From Muraenolepis orangiensis (lineage: Eukaryota; Chordata; Actinopteri; Gadiformes; Muraenolepididae): DNA of 64,000 bases. Location: the NCBI GenBank assembly GCA_027704905.1, contig CM051018.1:19283866-19347865 (forward strand), given 5' to 3'. This document shows positions 49,493 to 63,425 of the stretch, one piece after another (the first letter of the stretch is position 1; the number at the start of each line of letters is the position of its first letter). The notes under the pieces were generated by a model, which ran no database searches, was not told the DNA's origin, and saw only the letters and a list, made by a program, of their open reading frames with translations. A program made the position numbers and the translations under genes.

Positions 49493-49783
49493 TATGGCAA
49501 AAAGAAAACAAGTTAAATATAAAGTAAAGTATAGTAGTACAGTAACTAACTACCATATACAGTATACCTCGCATAAATAAGGTATATAGAAGTTCCAAAG
49601 TTCAGTCAGTTCACAGGGAAAACTGCAACGGTCAGAAGATGTCTGTCCTGTCCTATGAGGGCAGAGGGTGTTTTGTAATTCCTATGGCTGTTCTGCATTC
49701 GCCCCAGTTGTTGCTTGTGAAGCTCTAGGTTGTGCAGCACTACCCCTCCCACACTACCACTACCGCTCTCAGCCTCACGTAGT

Positions 49784-49832
49784 ACAGTAAGTCTTTGGAT
49801 GAAAACGTCTGCTAAATGACTAAATGTTAATG
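49784..49832 (+). mobile_element. SINE/LINE 3' tail remnant
   Basis: AGTAAGTCTTTGGATGAAAA followed by CGTCTGCTAAATGACTAAAT matches the 3' tail shared by many teleost SINEs and their partner LINEs. Confidence 0.7.
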
Positions 49833-50201
49833 TATGAGCGTAAAGGATTCAGGTGTGTGACCCATAGTTGGGTCAGATGCAACTGCACAGATGCTGTGTG
49901 TATTATATTGGACTACCACCGTTTTTATGGTTATTTAATTGTGGGATAAATATTTGTTTTATTTGAACATGACACATGCGAAATACTGAGCACATAACAT
50001 GTATTACGGAACATTTGATGTTAATGAAAGGTGGAGCAAGCTTGCTATGGAGCAAGCCATTATTTTCAGGAAAGAAATGCTGATTTCCCCTTTCCTGAAA
50101 TTACCTCAGCCGAGGAGAGTATCTTCTCCTCCCTGTCTCTCCCCCCTCCCCCTCCCCTACATTTTGCAAACTAGTTTCCAAAGTCATAAGGGCTAAAAAT
50201 G

Positions 50202-50242
50202 AGAGAGTCACCTACATCCAGTTTGGATGTAGGTGACTCTCT
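50202..50242. repeat. Perfect inverted repeat, 18-bp arms, 5-nt loop
   Basis: Arm AGAGAGTCACCTACATCC at 50202-50219, loop AGTTT, and its exact reverse complement at 50225-50242. Confidence 0.95.
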
Positions 50243-51344
50243 TCCTCATAACTTTTACTTGTTTATAATGTTTTGACATCATCCACAGAATATTTAGGCT
50301 ATCGATCATTCCTGCCAAAGAAAAACATTTACACTTTAAGAGTCTACTTTAAGAACGGCTGTTTCTGTGCTACAAATTCACACATAGGATTTGCTACTTT
50401 TGCTTACCGGTAATTCAATTAGTATGTTTGTCGCTGCTGAGCGCCATTCTTTTTTCATGCCATATTTACCAAAAGGATATATGATGAAAACATACAAAAC
50501 GTGATGAGAATGCCTTCATAACTTAGGCGGCTGGAGGGCTTTTGCGTATTCTGTGCACACGTATATATATTGTTTTTACGGCAGCTCTATCCATAATTTA
50601 TTCAAGAGAAACATTTGGCAAACATAGTAGAAAGTCTGGGGTTTATTGCCACAGCAATGAGTTGAATTTCTTCCCTCCCAATTTAGTGAGACGTTTTCAT
50701 ACTCACAGAACAATACAGACAATTGTTTCTGGGTATGATAAAAAATGTTTTATTGTCATACACAGCACAGTGTAACGCTAGTGACTTGATCGGTGGTGTC
50801 GGGGTCAGGTGGGGTTGCAGGTGGGGGTACCTTCTACAGTTTATGACTGATTCTGGTTTTCCAAGCACACACAGCTACAGTGAACTAAAAAAGGTAAGCA
50901 TAGAATACCCCTCATAGATATCCTTCTCCACTCATCCTCGTTCCACCAGCGGGGGAAATGTGAAACAAATACCGATTTTTTTTGAAGCGCTGTAATTGCG
51001 GACTATTAGTCAGAAGAAGCTACAAAAGACTCCTGTATCACTTCTATATTGCATCACTTCATGCCTAGGGTCTCGTTGGTTGCTGTTACATGTGCTGTTG
51101 AAGGGATGGTCAATGACCTGGCAGTAGAGGAACTTTCACCCTTATTTGGGTGCAGAAATGTTTGTAATAACTCGCTCACTCCTTTGCTGACTTAGAATGT
51201 TTTGTGGAAACAATCCTATAGTTATAACTGCAGATAATGTCACACCTTTTTACTCACCAAGTTAACAGTCTACCCATGTGTAGTGCTTTTACCACATCTA
51301 CACACACACATTTATGCACATGTAGACACATATTTACACACACA

Positions 51345-51386
<42 letters not shown>

Positions 51387-51835
51387 GGAGAAGCCTGCAT
51401 GTGGTTTTGGAGGAGAGACTTCCCTGCCTATTCAGGTGTGGGGCTGAGGCAGCTGCAATCAATCAACCAGCCAAGGAAAGAGCCAATGGGGAGCTGGAGC
51501 TGCCCCATGGTGGGAGAGGTTAGTGACTCGGGAACACTGCATAGGATTTTGGACTTGGTGGTGAACTTCCGAATGTGGCACACTGTTATTGTGCAGATCT
51601 ACCCCTGTACGGCCAGTGGTTTAAGCACCCATTACACTTAACAAGTTGGACCAATGGGGCAAGGCAAACTAAGGTTCCCTATTTACCTGACCCCTCTCAC
51701 CGACCCCTCTCAGAGCATGTGAAGATTCCACGGCCTGGTCTGCGTGGATGTTTATTCCTCCTCAGCCCCTACTCCCTGCATTATTAATAAATATCTAGTC
51801 AAGTTTTGCACCAAAACAGCGGTGTCTCTGTCCGC

Positions 51836-51854
51836 ACGCACGCACGCACGCACA

Positions 51855-51943
<89 letters not shown>
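51836..51943. repeat. (AC)n microsatellite
   Basis: GCAC lead-in, then about 45 AC units with one CCA break. Confidence 0.97.
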
Positions 51944-51945
<2 letters not shown>

Positions 51946-52884
51946 GAGTTTATATCATGCCTTTAATGGTGCATGGCATTTCTCAAGGAATACTTGTGAA
52001 CTAGTGCTCCTAATTAAGCGGAGAATGCTTGGCTTGTTTCTATTACAGTTGAAACCAATTAGTGGAATAGCCTCTATCTATTGCTTCTTTAGGAGAACTG
52101 CTGGAATACTTGCCTGCAGAGTCCACCAAAACCGCGAATCAATGAACTCATCCATTAGCATTCTCTGACACGTCTATTTTGGGATAAGGCTGCTATGTGC
52201 TAATGTAGCTGGCTAATTGCACAACATGCAATAAATAGTATCTTGTTGGGTGACTAAATATCTAATTAGTGCAGACCGTTCCTATTTTTGCGTCTACATT
52301 TCTATTCACTTATCGGGTGTAGATGTGTTTCTGTATATGTATCTATTTATTTTTTTACTACTGACTCTACTTTACTTTCTGCTATGTACTATTTCTGTAA
52401 GTACTATCTTATGGCTTTCCTTTCCAGGATGCAGAGAACGCTGTTGGCTTTAAACACACCTGGGGATGGATCTCTTTCGATACCCCTGGCGCAGTGCGGT
52501 GTACTAATAAGCTCGTCCCTTGGTTCTTCTCTCAGAGAGGGGGGAAGGAAGGTTTTTTTGAATGCCACCCTGAAGTAATGACCTCCCCCCCCCCCCCCCC
52601 CTCAAAAGCATGGCCTTACATCTTGAATTGACTGGAGAGTTAAAATCAGCTCACTTCTAGGGTTGTAGGGTAGTGGCGGGAAGGTTGGGGGGGGGTGGAA
52701 GGGCAGAAAGGCCTGGTGGTTGGAAATACTTTATCCATATATTGATCCTGGCCCTTTATATATTTCCCAAGTGCCTATCTTCGACCGAAAGCGTTTACAA
52801 GTCCTCCTCTTTTTGTTTTGTGCAGAGAAAGGGGCCTAATGCCAGGTCTGTTCGGACACGCCACCGGACCAATACCATGTCCAC

Positions 52885-52901
52885 TTTGTGTGAGTGTGTG
52901 T

Positions 52902-52938
<37 letters not shown>

Positions 52939-52941
52939 GAG

Positions 52942-52988
<47 letters not shown>
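52885..52988. repeat. Compound (GT)n-(GA)n microsatellite
   Basis: GT units with GAG breaks, then GGGGAGAGAGG and about 22 GA units. Confidence 0.95.
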
Positions 52989-52990
<2 letters not shown>

Positions 52991-53747
52991 CACTTTGTCC
53001 CCAGACTCAGCCTATTGGTGTGAACCGTCCACGTTTGGAACCATTTAGTTTGACCTCCTCTACACCTAACATCAGTATGCTTATTTTTCAGTTTTTTTTC
53101 TATCTGTTGGAAAATGCAAATTCTCTGAATCTTAATCTTAGTAATTTACTCAAATTGAGTCCCCAATGCTGCTTCTTGGGAGAACGTTTTACTGTGTTAT
53201 TACGTCACGTGCATGAGATTACATGTGGGCGGGGGTCTTTGAGCACGGAGGAGAATGTGCTTTTTAACATTACGTCATCCTACTCGTAGGTGGTTTTCCA
53301 AAAAGTAGCCGTTGGCATAAGTTGTACCCAATGCAACATGTGTCCCTGTCTGAGTAGTAGTAAACCTAATAATTAGGTCAATGTTGATCTTGATCACTCC
53401 GATGTCCAGGGCGACTGCTATATTATTGTAGACCAGACGTTTTCTGGCCTCACAGACTCACTGTCAATGGCGATCGATTTCCTATACGTTACCCAACACA
53501 CTGTGTGTATGATGAGGTCGTTAGGGAAGCACATGCTGAAGCATAAGAGGGTCAACTAATTCAGAATCAGCTAAAGATGTGTGTGCCTTTCCTTGATAAT
53601 AAACATATTTGGAGTATGATGATAATAATTGCATGGCAATATTAACTGTCAACATGCGGATACAATTGCCTCAAAAATGTATACACTGCACCGTCACTAT
53701 CGTGTTTCATCATTCTTAGCGTAGTATAGTATAGTATTGTTGTTGAA

Positions 53748-53810
53748 ATTCATACTGCGGGAGTGAATGGGGAGTAAGCATTCCATTGTGCTTGTTTGCA
53801 CATGGCAAAT
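53748..53810 (+). repeat. Dispersed repeat X, copy C (forward)
   Basis: GAAATTCATACTGCGGGAG, GAATGGGGAGTAAGCATTCC, ATTGTGCTTGTTTGCACATG, GCAAATGAAAA. It extends past the shared core further than copies A and B. Confidence 0.85.
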
Positions 53811-55126
53811 GAAAACATCTCGAATCTTGATTCTTCCATCGTGTACCCGATCGTGGACCATACTGGTTTGAAAGGCCAGGCCTTCTTTGGGCCTTCTCTT
53901 CTTTGCAAGAATCCTCACAAAACAACCGCAAACAAACGCCGTCTTCTATATGTTAATGCCCGTCCACAGGAGGTTCAAAGTCTATATCTTGAAGAGCTGT
54001 CAGGTTCTTCCTGTAATGTTGTACAGCGTGTTTTATGAGGCAGCTTCCACCATGATTGATTGGGTTATCACATGGAATGAACGACTTAACGACTACATTA
54101 GTATGCATTCAGGCAGCACACATAAGCTCACCACACTTAACGGATACAGTACTGTAAGAAGAATCGTCATGCGTGAAATGTTTTTGTCTCACAACCAGCC
54201 GCCTTTAATAACGTATTACTGTAATGACGCTTTTCTTCCTGTATTTCGCTTTGCTAAGCTGTTATCGCTTGTGTGTGTGTGTGTTGGCAACGTCTTCAGC
54301 TCGGTGTGTGAGAAATTTTTCCGAGGATAATTCGTCTTGGGTGCAAGAAAAGGGAGTGAGTCTTGTAGGAACCCCGTGGAAGACAAGAGCTCAAGAAGAG
54401 CCTGTCTTCCAGCAGTGGCAACTGGCGGGTAATCGTCAAAATGCAAATGGCTGATTAGAGTGTCTCTCTCAGCACACAGTTTCTCTTCAACGTGAGCTTA
54501 TGTATATCACAGTGTGGTCGCCACGGAATGACTTTAATATATTCATGAAAAAAAATCTATAGGTGCATACTCTGTTTTTTTTTCCTTAGCTTTATGTGTG
54601 TTGCGTTACGCTACGTTGGTTCGTTAGGTTGGTACGGGTTTTTTTTTGTTGCATAAATAATAAATCCACAGAAGTGTAAAGAGCATTTAGAGAGTCGTTT
54701 CTTTGAATATGTCTTAAAATCTCTCGCACCTCGGTATAAAACCCCTTTTTAATAGGCCAATTATTTGTATTTTTATTTAATTCTTTGTTTTATATTCTAT
54801 GCTTTATTTTCTTATCTTACATTATCAACCAGCAAAGCTGTGATTTGAAGACAATAATATTTACGATATTCTTCGTTCAAGATAAACAAGGGCGATGGTG
54901 TGGCCACAGGTTTTGTTCCGTGATATAACGATTGTTATTCCTTGCCATTGTTGCTCGGTTGGCCTTTATTGCGTCGGCCACCCTGTCTCAAAAGCTCTGT
55001 CTGGTGCTTAAACGACGCCGCAAATCGCTCCACCCAAATCACTATTGATGTTTAGCCGTGGCTAATGACCGATGGCCATCCGCACACAATCAGACTCAAG
55101 GAGCAGGTCCAGAAATAGCAGCGTCC

Positions 55127-55885
55127 GCTCTCCCCCTCTCTCCCCCTCTCCCCCCCTCTCTCCCTGCCTCTCCCGCTCTCCCCCTCTCTCTCTCCCCCTC
55201 TCTCCCCTCTCTCCCCCTCTCTCCCCCTCTCTCCTCCTCTCTCCCCATCTCTCCCCCACTCTCCCCCCTCTCTCCTCCCCGCCTCTCCCCCTCTCCCCTC
55301 CTCTCTCCCCATCTCTCCCCCTATCTCCCCCTCTATCCCCCTCTCTCCCTGCCTCTCCCACTCTCCCCATCTCTCCTCCTCTCTCCTCCCCGCCTCTCCC
55401 CCTCTCCCCCCCCTCTCCCCATCTCTCCCCCTCTCTCCCCCATCTCTCCTCCTCTCTCCCCATCTCTTCCCCCTCTATCCTCCTCTCTCCTCTTCTCCCC
55501 CCATCTCTCCCCATCTCCCCCCATCTCTCCTCCTCTCTCCCCATCTCTTCCCCCTCTATCCTCCTCTCTCCTCCTCTCCCCCCATCTCTCCCCATCTCTC
55601 CCCATCTCTCCCCATCTGTCCCCCTCTTCTCCTCTCTCCTCCTCTCCCTATCTCTCCCCCTCTCCCCCAATCTCTCCTCCTCTCTCCCCATCTCTTCCCC
55701 CTCTATCCTCCTCTCCCCCCATCTCTCCCCATCTCTCCCCCTTTCTCCCCATCTCTCCCCCTTTCTCCCCATCTCTTCCCCCTCTATCCTCCTCTCCCCC
55801 CATCTCTCCCCATCTCTCCCCATCTCTCCCCATCTCTCCCCCTCTCTCCCCCCTCTCTCCCCCCTCTATCCTCCTCTCCTCCACC
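55127..55885. repeat. Polypyrimidine tract of about 760 bases
   Basis: Almost only C and T on the plus strand, built of CTCTCTCCCC and CATCTCTCCCC units, with rare purines (mostly the A of CATCTC or CTATC). Long open frames in four frames are by-products of this composition. Confidence 0.95.
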
Positions 55886-56208
55886 TCTGTGGGCCCATTA
55901 GATCCTGCTTCCTGCCTGGCCTCGATACTAACACTGTCACATAGGACCAGAGGGGAAACAGGAACGCTGATCACAGATCCCAGTTGTATCCCTGATAAAT
56001 AGAGTTGCCTGTGGTACTAATTCATGCCCAAAGTATCCCAAAATAAATATTAGTACAAATTCTTTGTTTTATATTTGCCATTTGAGATTTGACATAATGT
56101 CCAGAGTGGGCCTTAAGTCAGACACACAGTTATGGTTGATTCTCATTTGAAAATAAATGTAATCTATTCCCCCGCAGACACAATATAGATTGTAAATATG
56201 CAAATGAG

Positions 56209-56341
<133 letters not shown>

Positions 56342-56772
56342 TTCAGGTGAGTGTGCCGAGGAAAAAGAGAGAAACGAAAACACAAATTTCAAGCACCGCT
56401 GGCATCTTGATGCCAAGGCCGCCCATGGCCCCAAGATTACCTCTTGTTCTCTGTTACAAAAAAAACAAACCGATAAACTTAAAAAACTTTTGAAAACTTT
56501 ATTCAAGCAAAGCTTCAAGCAAAACAATCTTCGGTGGACTCAAAAGAGAGTCCTGAGCGTGAGCTTCATGGTCGCCGTAACGCATGCATATCATGCTTAT
56601 ACTTCTGTTACACTCATACCCAATGTGGTGTCCCTCCAGCAGGGGCCACACTGGCTGCAGGGGGCAGACCTAGAGATGTATTTATATCTCCCATGTTATA
56701 CTGTGGAGCACTGGAGGCGCATTCATCCACCACATCACGAGGATGATCACACGAATGATGGCACATGTTCTG

Positions 56773-57133
<361 letters not shown>

Positions 57134-58973
57134 AGCAAAGCCGACATTCTCTTCAGAAGATGCTGACTGACTCGTTCTCCCGAAGCGCTGCTCAAGCTCC
57201 ACAGAATCACACGTGAAACGCACACGCACGCGACAATCCACAGGCAATTTCCTCAGCGTGTGTGTTTTTGTACGTCTCTGTTTCTCAGCATAGTATCGTA
57301 CACGTATAAAGGAGAAAAAGTCCAAGGCACAAGAAGCCAGGAGCGTACTGGAAGCAAGACTTAAGAAAGACCCAGTGGAACAAAGGAAGCCAAACCTGTT
57401 TGATGCGCACACACTCTCACACACCCGCACACAGGAACAGCCTAATTAATGGTGCCAGTCTAGATGCGTGGACGTGCTTTAACTTGGACCCTTGCACTTA
57501 GGGGCAACTAGAGGCGTAATCACCTGGCCGATTAAGAAGCTACCCCGTGTCCCCAGAGTTGTGTGTCTCTGCTTCTTTGGTGGACACAATTCACAGTTCA
57601 CAATTAAGAACCGTGGAGTTGTCCGTCTTTGACCTCTTTCCTATTTCCAACAGGGACTGCCTTTTTCTGTTCACCCCCTTATATAACCTGCTGTCACACT
57701 GAGAGATCGCCCCCCCCCCCACCACCTCCCCCGCCCGCCTGTAGTCCCGCCACTGACATGAGAACAGGACAGGGGCCTAGTATAGGCCGCGAGAAGAGTC
57801 GCCCCATAGCGACCCCATAGCAGCCCGATGGCTGACACCGGGAGACCTGCTAATCAGTGCACGCTCTAGCCCAAGACTCTCCGGCACACCTGGGGTTTCG
57901 ATGCAGTGGGAGACGTGTGCCAAGGCCAACGTCAGCAAGAACCCCGACCAGCGCAGAGGGGCGGGCGGTGGCCCCTAACTCGGTGTGCTGCAGAGACACT
58001 GACACCGCACCGGTGCCGCACTGACACTTCTGCGATGTTCAGGAGACAACTTCACCTTTTCTGCTGTCTCATAGTAAGACGCATTGAGAGGCGGGGCGCT
58101 ACAGGGTTTCCGTGCGTTGACTCTGTGATTGTGTGGTGGGTGGATATGATTGTTTCTTCTTTGTTTTTTTAATGGAAGTAACGGATACAAACACACGCTC
58201 GCCGAACTCACTAATGCACACAAAACACAAACTTAGAGATTGAACAAGATTCGAGAGAACTGATCAGAGAGACAGAGTGAAAGTGATATATACAGCGTGC
58301 ATGGCATGTTAGCGACAATATGGTGACTGACCACCACGGTGTCCAATAGTGCATTCTGACCCAAATGTGTGCCACTTGTAAGCACTAAGCAGCAGTGTTA
58401 TCCACCCTCCACCCATCCATCCAACCCTCTGTAATCCACTGAGGGTTGTGAATTCTATCCTATCTTAGAGTTCTGACCCTGAAGTCAGTCAACCAGGGAA
58501 TGGTTTGTTTACATATGACAGATGTACAGTATGCGACGATATTGGATATGCATTTGTATAACAGCATAGAGACAAAAGCAGGTGGAGGTGGCCCCAGAAG
58601 CAACACGACTCAAAATAGAAGGTCTTACAAATGCCACCGACCAAGGTCAGCGGATAAATGGTCATTCCAACAGACGACCCCCTAATGTTATATGTGCCGT
58701 CGTCTCCGTGAAAGTATAGCATGATTTGCTTTCAAAGCACAGTCACCCCCCCTATGAGCCTATCACAGGGCATAACTCACGAGGATTCCCCTAAGGGCTA
58801 AAGCATTCACCCCCCGAGGAGAGAATTCTCTTCTCATTCTCATTTAATCTCTGAGCATAACATATCTTCCTCTCCTATTGGCTGGTGGGAGAAGTGAGAG
58901 CAAAAACACATCCTCTGCAGAAATAGAAAGAGTCCACTGCGGTCATTTGTATCGCCCTGTACCTCTGACGTCT

Positions 58974-58978
58974 GTCCC

Positions 58979-59010
<32 letters not shown>

Positions 59011-59016
59011 TCCCCC
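58974..59016 (+). repeat. Short GTCCCCCCC minisatellite
   Basis: Five GT-plus-C-run units of about 9 bases. The minus strand has five G runs of six or more bases, spaced by AC. Confidence 0.95.
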
Positions 59017-59184
59017 CACCCCCTATTGTTTTTTGTTGTGTACAAATAACAGAATTGGAAACGGAAAGAGATGAACAGCTTGTGATGTGAAATGTGTTTG
59101 TAATCAGTTGGCTTGTCGCTGGCTTGGGCAGCGGATTGATTCAAGACGGGTCGTGCGGGTGAGCATGCTGCTGTTCAACGCCAC

Positions 59185-59678
<494 letters not shown>

Positions 59679-60639
59679 CACCATATCATGTCAGGTGACA
59701 CGGCTCCAGTGTGTTTCCAAGAACAAGGTGTGGGCATACATCCAGTGAGGCTGAATTACAGTATATGGATCTCTGGCCTGCGACAGCTGGCGTGTCTCCA
59801 TCTGTCTGCTGCTGGTGATCAGCCTAACAAGGACAATCGCTACCTCATGTTTCCACGGCCGGTCCACCGAAGCTCAATGGCCTTCAATGTGTGTTAGTGT
59901 TAATTATGAATGTGACATCATCATTTTTCAGCCAGAAGGGGTGTGACACCGGCCATTCAAAGGCCAAAACACTGAGAAGCCAAACACATTCATCAACAGA
60001 CCATAATAGTTATTTATTAGAAGGCAGGGGGGAACGCCACCTAAGCCCATGGGGGGTAAGAGTAAATCCCATTAGGAGAAAACCCTTATTTTATGGGAGG
60101 CCAGAACTAGGCCTACAATAGCGCCCCCTCCCCTCATCACGGTCCGCATTCCTGTCACCACGGTTTCCACTACTGTCTGCATTCCAGTCTCCTCACTCCC
60201 ACTACACACTACCGGATAGCCCCCCCTCGTTCGTTCATTTTTTCCTGCAGTTGCGGCACATTACCAATACGTCAATTATTTAACCATTCCCCTGTTCACT
60301 CACTCGTTTGCCAATTTGTTCTTGACTAACGACAGACTCTCCAGCGATTACTTCTCGACCGATTTCCTGTTGCCGATCCTGCCTGCCCTGGACTTGCCCT
60401 TTTCGCCTGTTTCCCGAGCCTGCCTGTCCCCGATCTACCTGCCCTGCCTGGTTCCCGCTCCTCTGCCTGACCTCGACTACACTTCTGCCTGCCACTTCCG
60501 GGTTCGTCAGTGTGGACATGGTACTCACCATTCTGTTTCGCCTTCTACAGTCGGAGAAATGTACAAATGTATCAACGACTGTTACAGGTTTCCCGTGTGT
60601 GCTGCATTTGGGTTCCTACACGCTCAGTGACACAAGACT

Positions 60640-60860
60640 CTGGTGCTAGCCTACAGGGCAGTGAAAGGAGCAGCTCACTTCTACCTCCAGGCAATGGTCA
60701 AGCCCTACATCCCTGCCCGTCCACTTGGCTCTGCTACGTCGGGCTGTCTGCTTGCCCCGTTGCTTAGGGGCCCTTTTGGCCGATCTACGCGGTCACAGCT
60801 CTTCTCTGTCCTGGCCCCACAGTGGTAGAATGAACTCCCCATGGAACAATCAATCATGAC
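60640..60860 (+). mobile_element. LINE reverse-transcriptase ORF C-terminal remnant
   Basis: Reads LAYRAVKGAAHFYLQAMVKP, then YIPARPLGSATSG and STRSQLFSVLAPQW, followed by a stop in place of a second Trp and then NELP. This C-terminal motif is common to fish non-LTR retrotransposons. It is broken by the stop and lacks the catalytic domain. Confidence 0.75.
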
Positions 60861-61189
60861 ATTAGAATAACAGGTTAATCTGATGAAACAACAGAGATGC
60901 TACGGATAACCGCTTGGCAACCCACCATTTGTTTGTGGTGGAGATGTTTCAGCCGTCACCCCTGTCCCAGTGTCGGGGTGTTAGCATCACGGTCCTGGCT
61001 GCTAGTCAGTCAACTGGTGACAGGTAACCAGGGGCAAAACCATCCAGCCTAGCCCTGCCAGCAGTGATAGCCATAATGCTTGAAGATCTGTTGTTTTATT
61101 GTTGTATTTGATATGTATTATATAATATTATTGTATTGTTCATAATTTTTAGATGCATATTTGTTTTTCTGTAGTTTGTCCGTTTAGTT

Positions 61190-61268
61190 CTCTCTCTGTG
61201 TTCTGTTATTAGTTGTAAAGCGCTTTGTAAACCTTGTTTTTAAAGATGCTATATAAAAAAAGGTTATT
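61190..61268 (+). mobile_element. Retrotransposon 3' tail
   Basis: TTGTAAAGCGCTTTGTAAAC followed by AAAGATGCTATATAAAA is the 3' end typical of fish LINEs and could belong to the remnant 330 bases upstream. Confidence 0.6.
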
Positions 61269-61527
61269 TTTATTAGCCTCATAACAGGCATCTATCTAGA
61301 ACCAGCATCACCCGACTGCCTCATAGTCGGCAGTAGGGATCTGGTCTGTGAGCCCATACAGCGATCCAGAGCCGCGCTCCATAATTACAGGAAACTCCCA
61401 AGCATGATGCTTATCACTTATCTCCCCGACACCCATCAAGTGTGTTCCAATTAGCCTCCGTGGCGAAGTGAATAGCAGCCTAATTATGTAATGCTGGACA
61501 AATGGTTCTCTATTGCACATTGCACTC

Positions 61528-61562
<35 letters not shown>

Positions 61563-62089
61563 ACATAGCGGTTTCAAAAAGCATCTGTCGCCACAGACAG
61601 CAGATCATCTGTCAGCCGTCAATGCAATTAGATATACATCCCGCCGGCCCTTTAAAGTGTCCCTGAGCCGTGGCCTGCCTGTGACAACAGCCATCACCTT
61701 GAGAGTGGCTGGCCCTCCTGCAGGCATGAGCTATGTCATCAGGAGCAAGGCCATCCTGATACACGAGGGGGGGGGGGGGGGGGGGCGGAGGGGGGGAGGG
61801 AGAGAGGTGGAGCAGGGGGGAGGGTTCCTGTTGCCACAATAGCTCAGTCCTCCGCCCCAGAGGAAGGGGAAGTGCTATCCGTCATCTCATCACAGTAGCA
61901 GCCACTGTAATAAAGTGTAGTCCACGGAAGCTGCATTGGTCTGCATTGCTGCTGGCTATTGTTCTGCCTCTGCCCCCCACCCCTCCCCATTAGAGAAGAT
62001 AGGAGCCTAATCTGGTCATGTCCTATTACAGTGGCCACTACAGCGTTAGTCACTGTTAAATACTACGACAGACTAGCTATAGCAAGCGT

Positions 62090-62177
<88 letters not shown>

Positions 62178-62289
62178 ATGTGTTATGTGTGTACGTGGAT
62201 ATGTGTTGTGTGTGTGTGTGTACATGGAAATGTGTTTTGTGTACATGGATATATGTGTTGTGTGTGTGTGTGTACATATGTGTTGTGTG

Positions 62290-62322
<33 letters not shown>

Positions 62323-62409
62323 ACATTGCAGTAGTCTTTTGTTGTGCCGCAGTGTCCATTGGTCCATTGTGAGAGAGGTACAGGGCAAAATAAGGCATGT
62401 GTGGTGTGT

Positions 62410-62447
<38 letters not shown>
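62090..62447. repeat. (TG)n array with degenerate TG-rich minisatellite
   Basis: Pure TG to 62174, then units containing TACATGGA or TACGTGGA and ATGTGTTGTG, then further TG runs to 62322 and 62408-62447. Confidence 0.92.
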
Positions 62448-62905
62448 TGCTGCTATCTCTAAAGGGCTGCTGTCCTGGTGGACATAAAAGATACACAATA
62501 GGATGGATCCCGCTGGGTCATCGGTGTGGTCATCAAGGCAGGTGTTACCAATCAGGATTATCTTGAAAATGCTTTGTATTTCGTACAGGCCGTCCATTCG
62601 GTCACACTCACGTGACACTGACGGTAGCTTTAAAAAGTATTTTTCTCCCGTAGCCAGTTAGTGAAGGTCTAACCCATTCAAAACATCGGCTCCTGAACGG
62701 TTTGTCTCAAGGCCCAACAGTCCTGGCTGTTAAATCCCCTTTTTTCATTGGTTCAACTTCTTTCAGAAAATGAACAGTCCCCTGTTTTTCGCTGTTAATA
62801 TTATTTTCTGCTTTGAACGCTATAACCTTAAATCCTCCAAGACAACTCCAAACCAGACATGCACCACTCAGTGATGTAATTTAGTGCTATCATGTTTTCA
62901 AACCC

Positions 62906-62906
<1 letters not shown>

Positions 62907-62987
<81 letters not shown>

Positions 62988-62990
62988 TTC
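62907..62990. repeat. C run plus (TC)n microsatellite
   Basis: About 14 C followed by about 35 TC units. Confidence 0.95.
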
Positions 62991-63027
62991 TCTTTTATGC
63001 TTGTCTTTTATAGTCGGCCATGGGTGT

Positions 63028-63065
63028 CACCTGTTTACTTTAGTACGCACTAAAGTAAACAGGTG
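63028..63065. repeat. Perfect inverted repeat, 17-bp arms, 4-nt loop
   Basis: Arm CACCTGTTTACTTTAGT at 63028-63044, loop ACGC, exact reverse complement at 63049-63065. Confidence 0.95.
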
Positions 63066-63252
63066 TGCGCCCTCCACAAACAAAGGAACAGCCCTGACAC
63101 ATTAATTTATGTTCACTTATGTACACACGTATCACAGCATACACTGACTGACTTCAATTCCATTCAATTCCATTCAATTCAATTCAATTCAGGAGGGGAG
63201 AGAAGGCAAAAAGTACTTCCCAATAGTCCATCTGTAAATTCAAGTTGAGAAC

Positions 63253-63378
63253 AAACTCTTACCGGTACACACACACACACACACATGACTCTGAATAGAG
63301 AGTAGGAGTCTCTGTCTTACCGGTACACACACACACACACATGACTCTGAATAGAGAGTAGGAGTCTCTGTCTTACCG

Positions 63379-63425
<47 letters not shown>

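Larger units (their letters stand above)
49833..55126. other. Intergenic, no gene recognised
   Basis: Contains a perfect hairpin (50202-50242), (CA)n at 51350-51383 and 51836-51943, a (GT)n-(GA)n compound array at 52885-52988, a C run near 52587, and repeat X copy C (53748). The open frames lack recognisable domains. Confidence 0.5.
61269..63252. other. Intergenic, no gene recognised
   Basis: Contains a CA run at 61533-61565, a G run at 61767-61784, (TG)n at 62090-62174 with degenerate continuation to 62447, (TC)n at 62907-62990 and a perfect hairpin at 63028-63065. The piece 61290-61500 is high-complexity with TAATTA words, possibly conserved. Confidence 0.5.

Noticed and set aside
50202..50242. 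MicroRNA precursor
   Set aside because: Total hairpin of 41 bases without extended lower stem; too short and perfectly paired.
53887..54330. 147-codon plus-strand frame
   Set aside because: No family resemblance, ordinary AT-rich composition, no supporting splice or promoter signals.
55058..56002. Open frames of 250-314 codons on both strands
   Set aside because: They lie in the pyrimidine tract and encode only Ser/Pro/Leu or Arg/Glu/Gly periodicity; no domain, and open in several frames at once.
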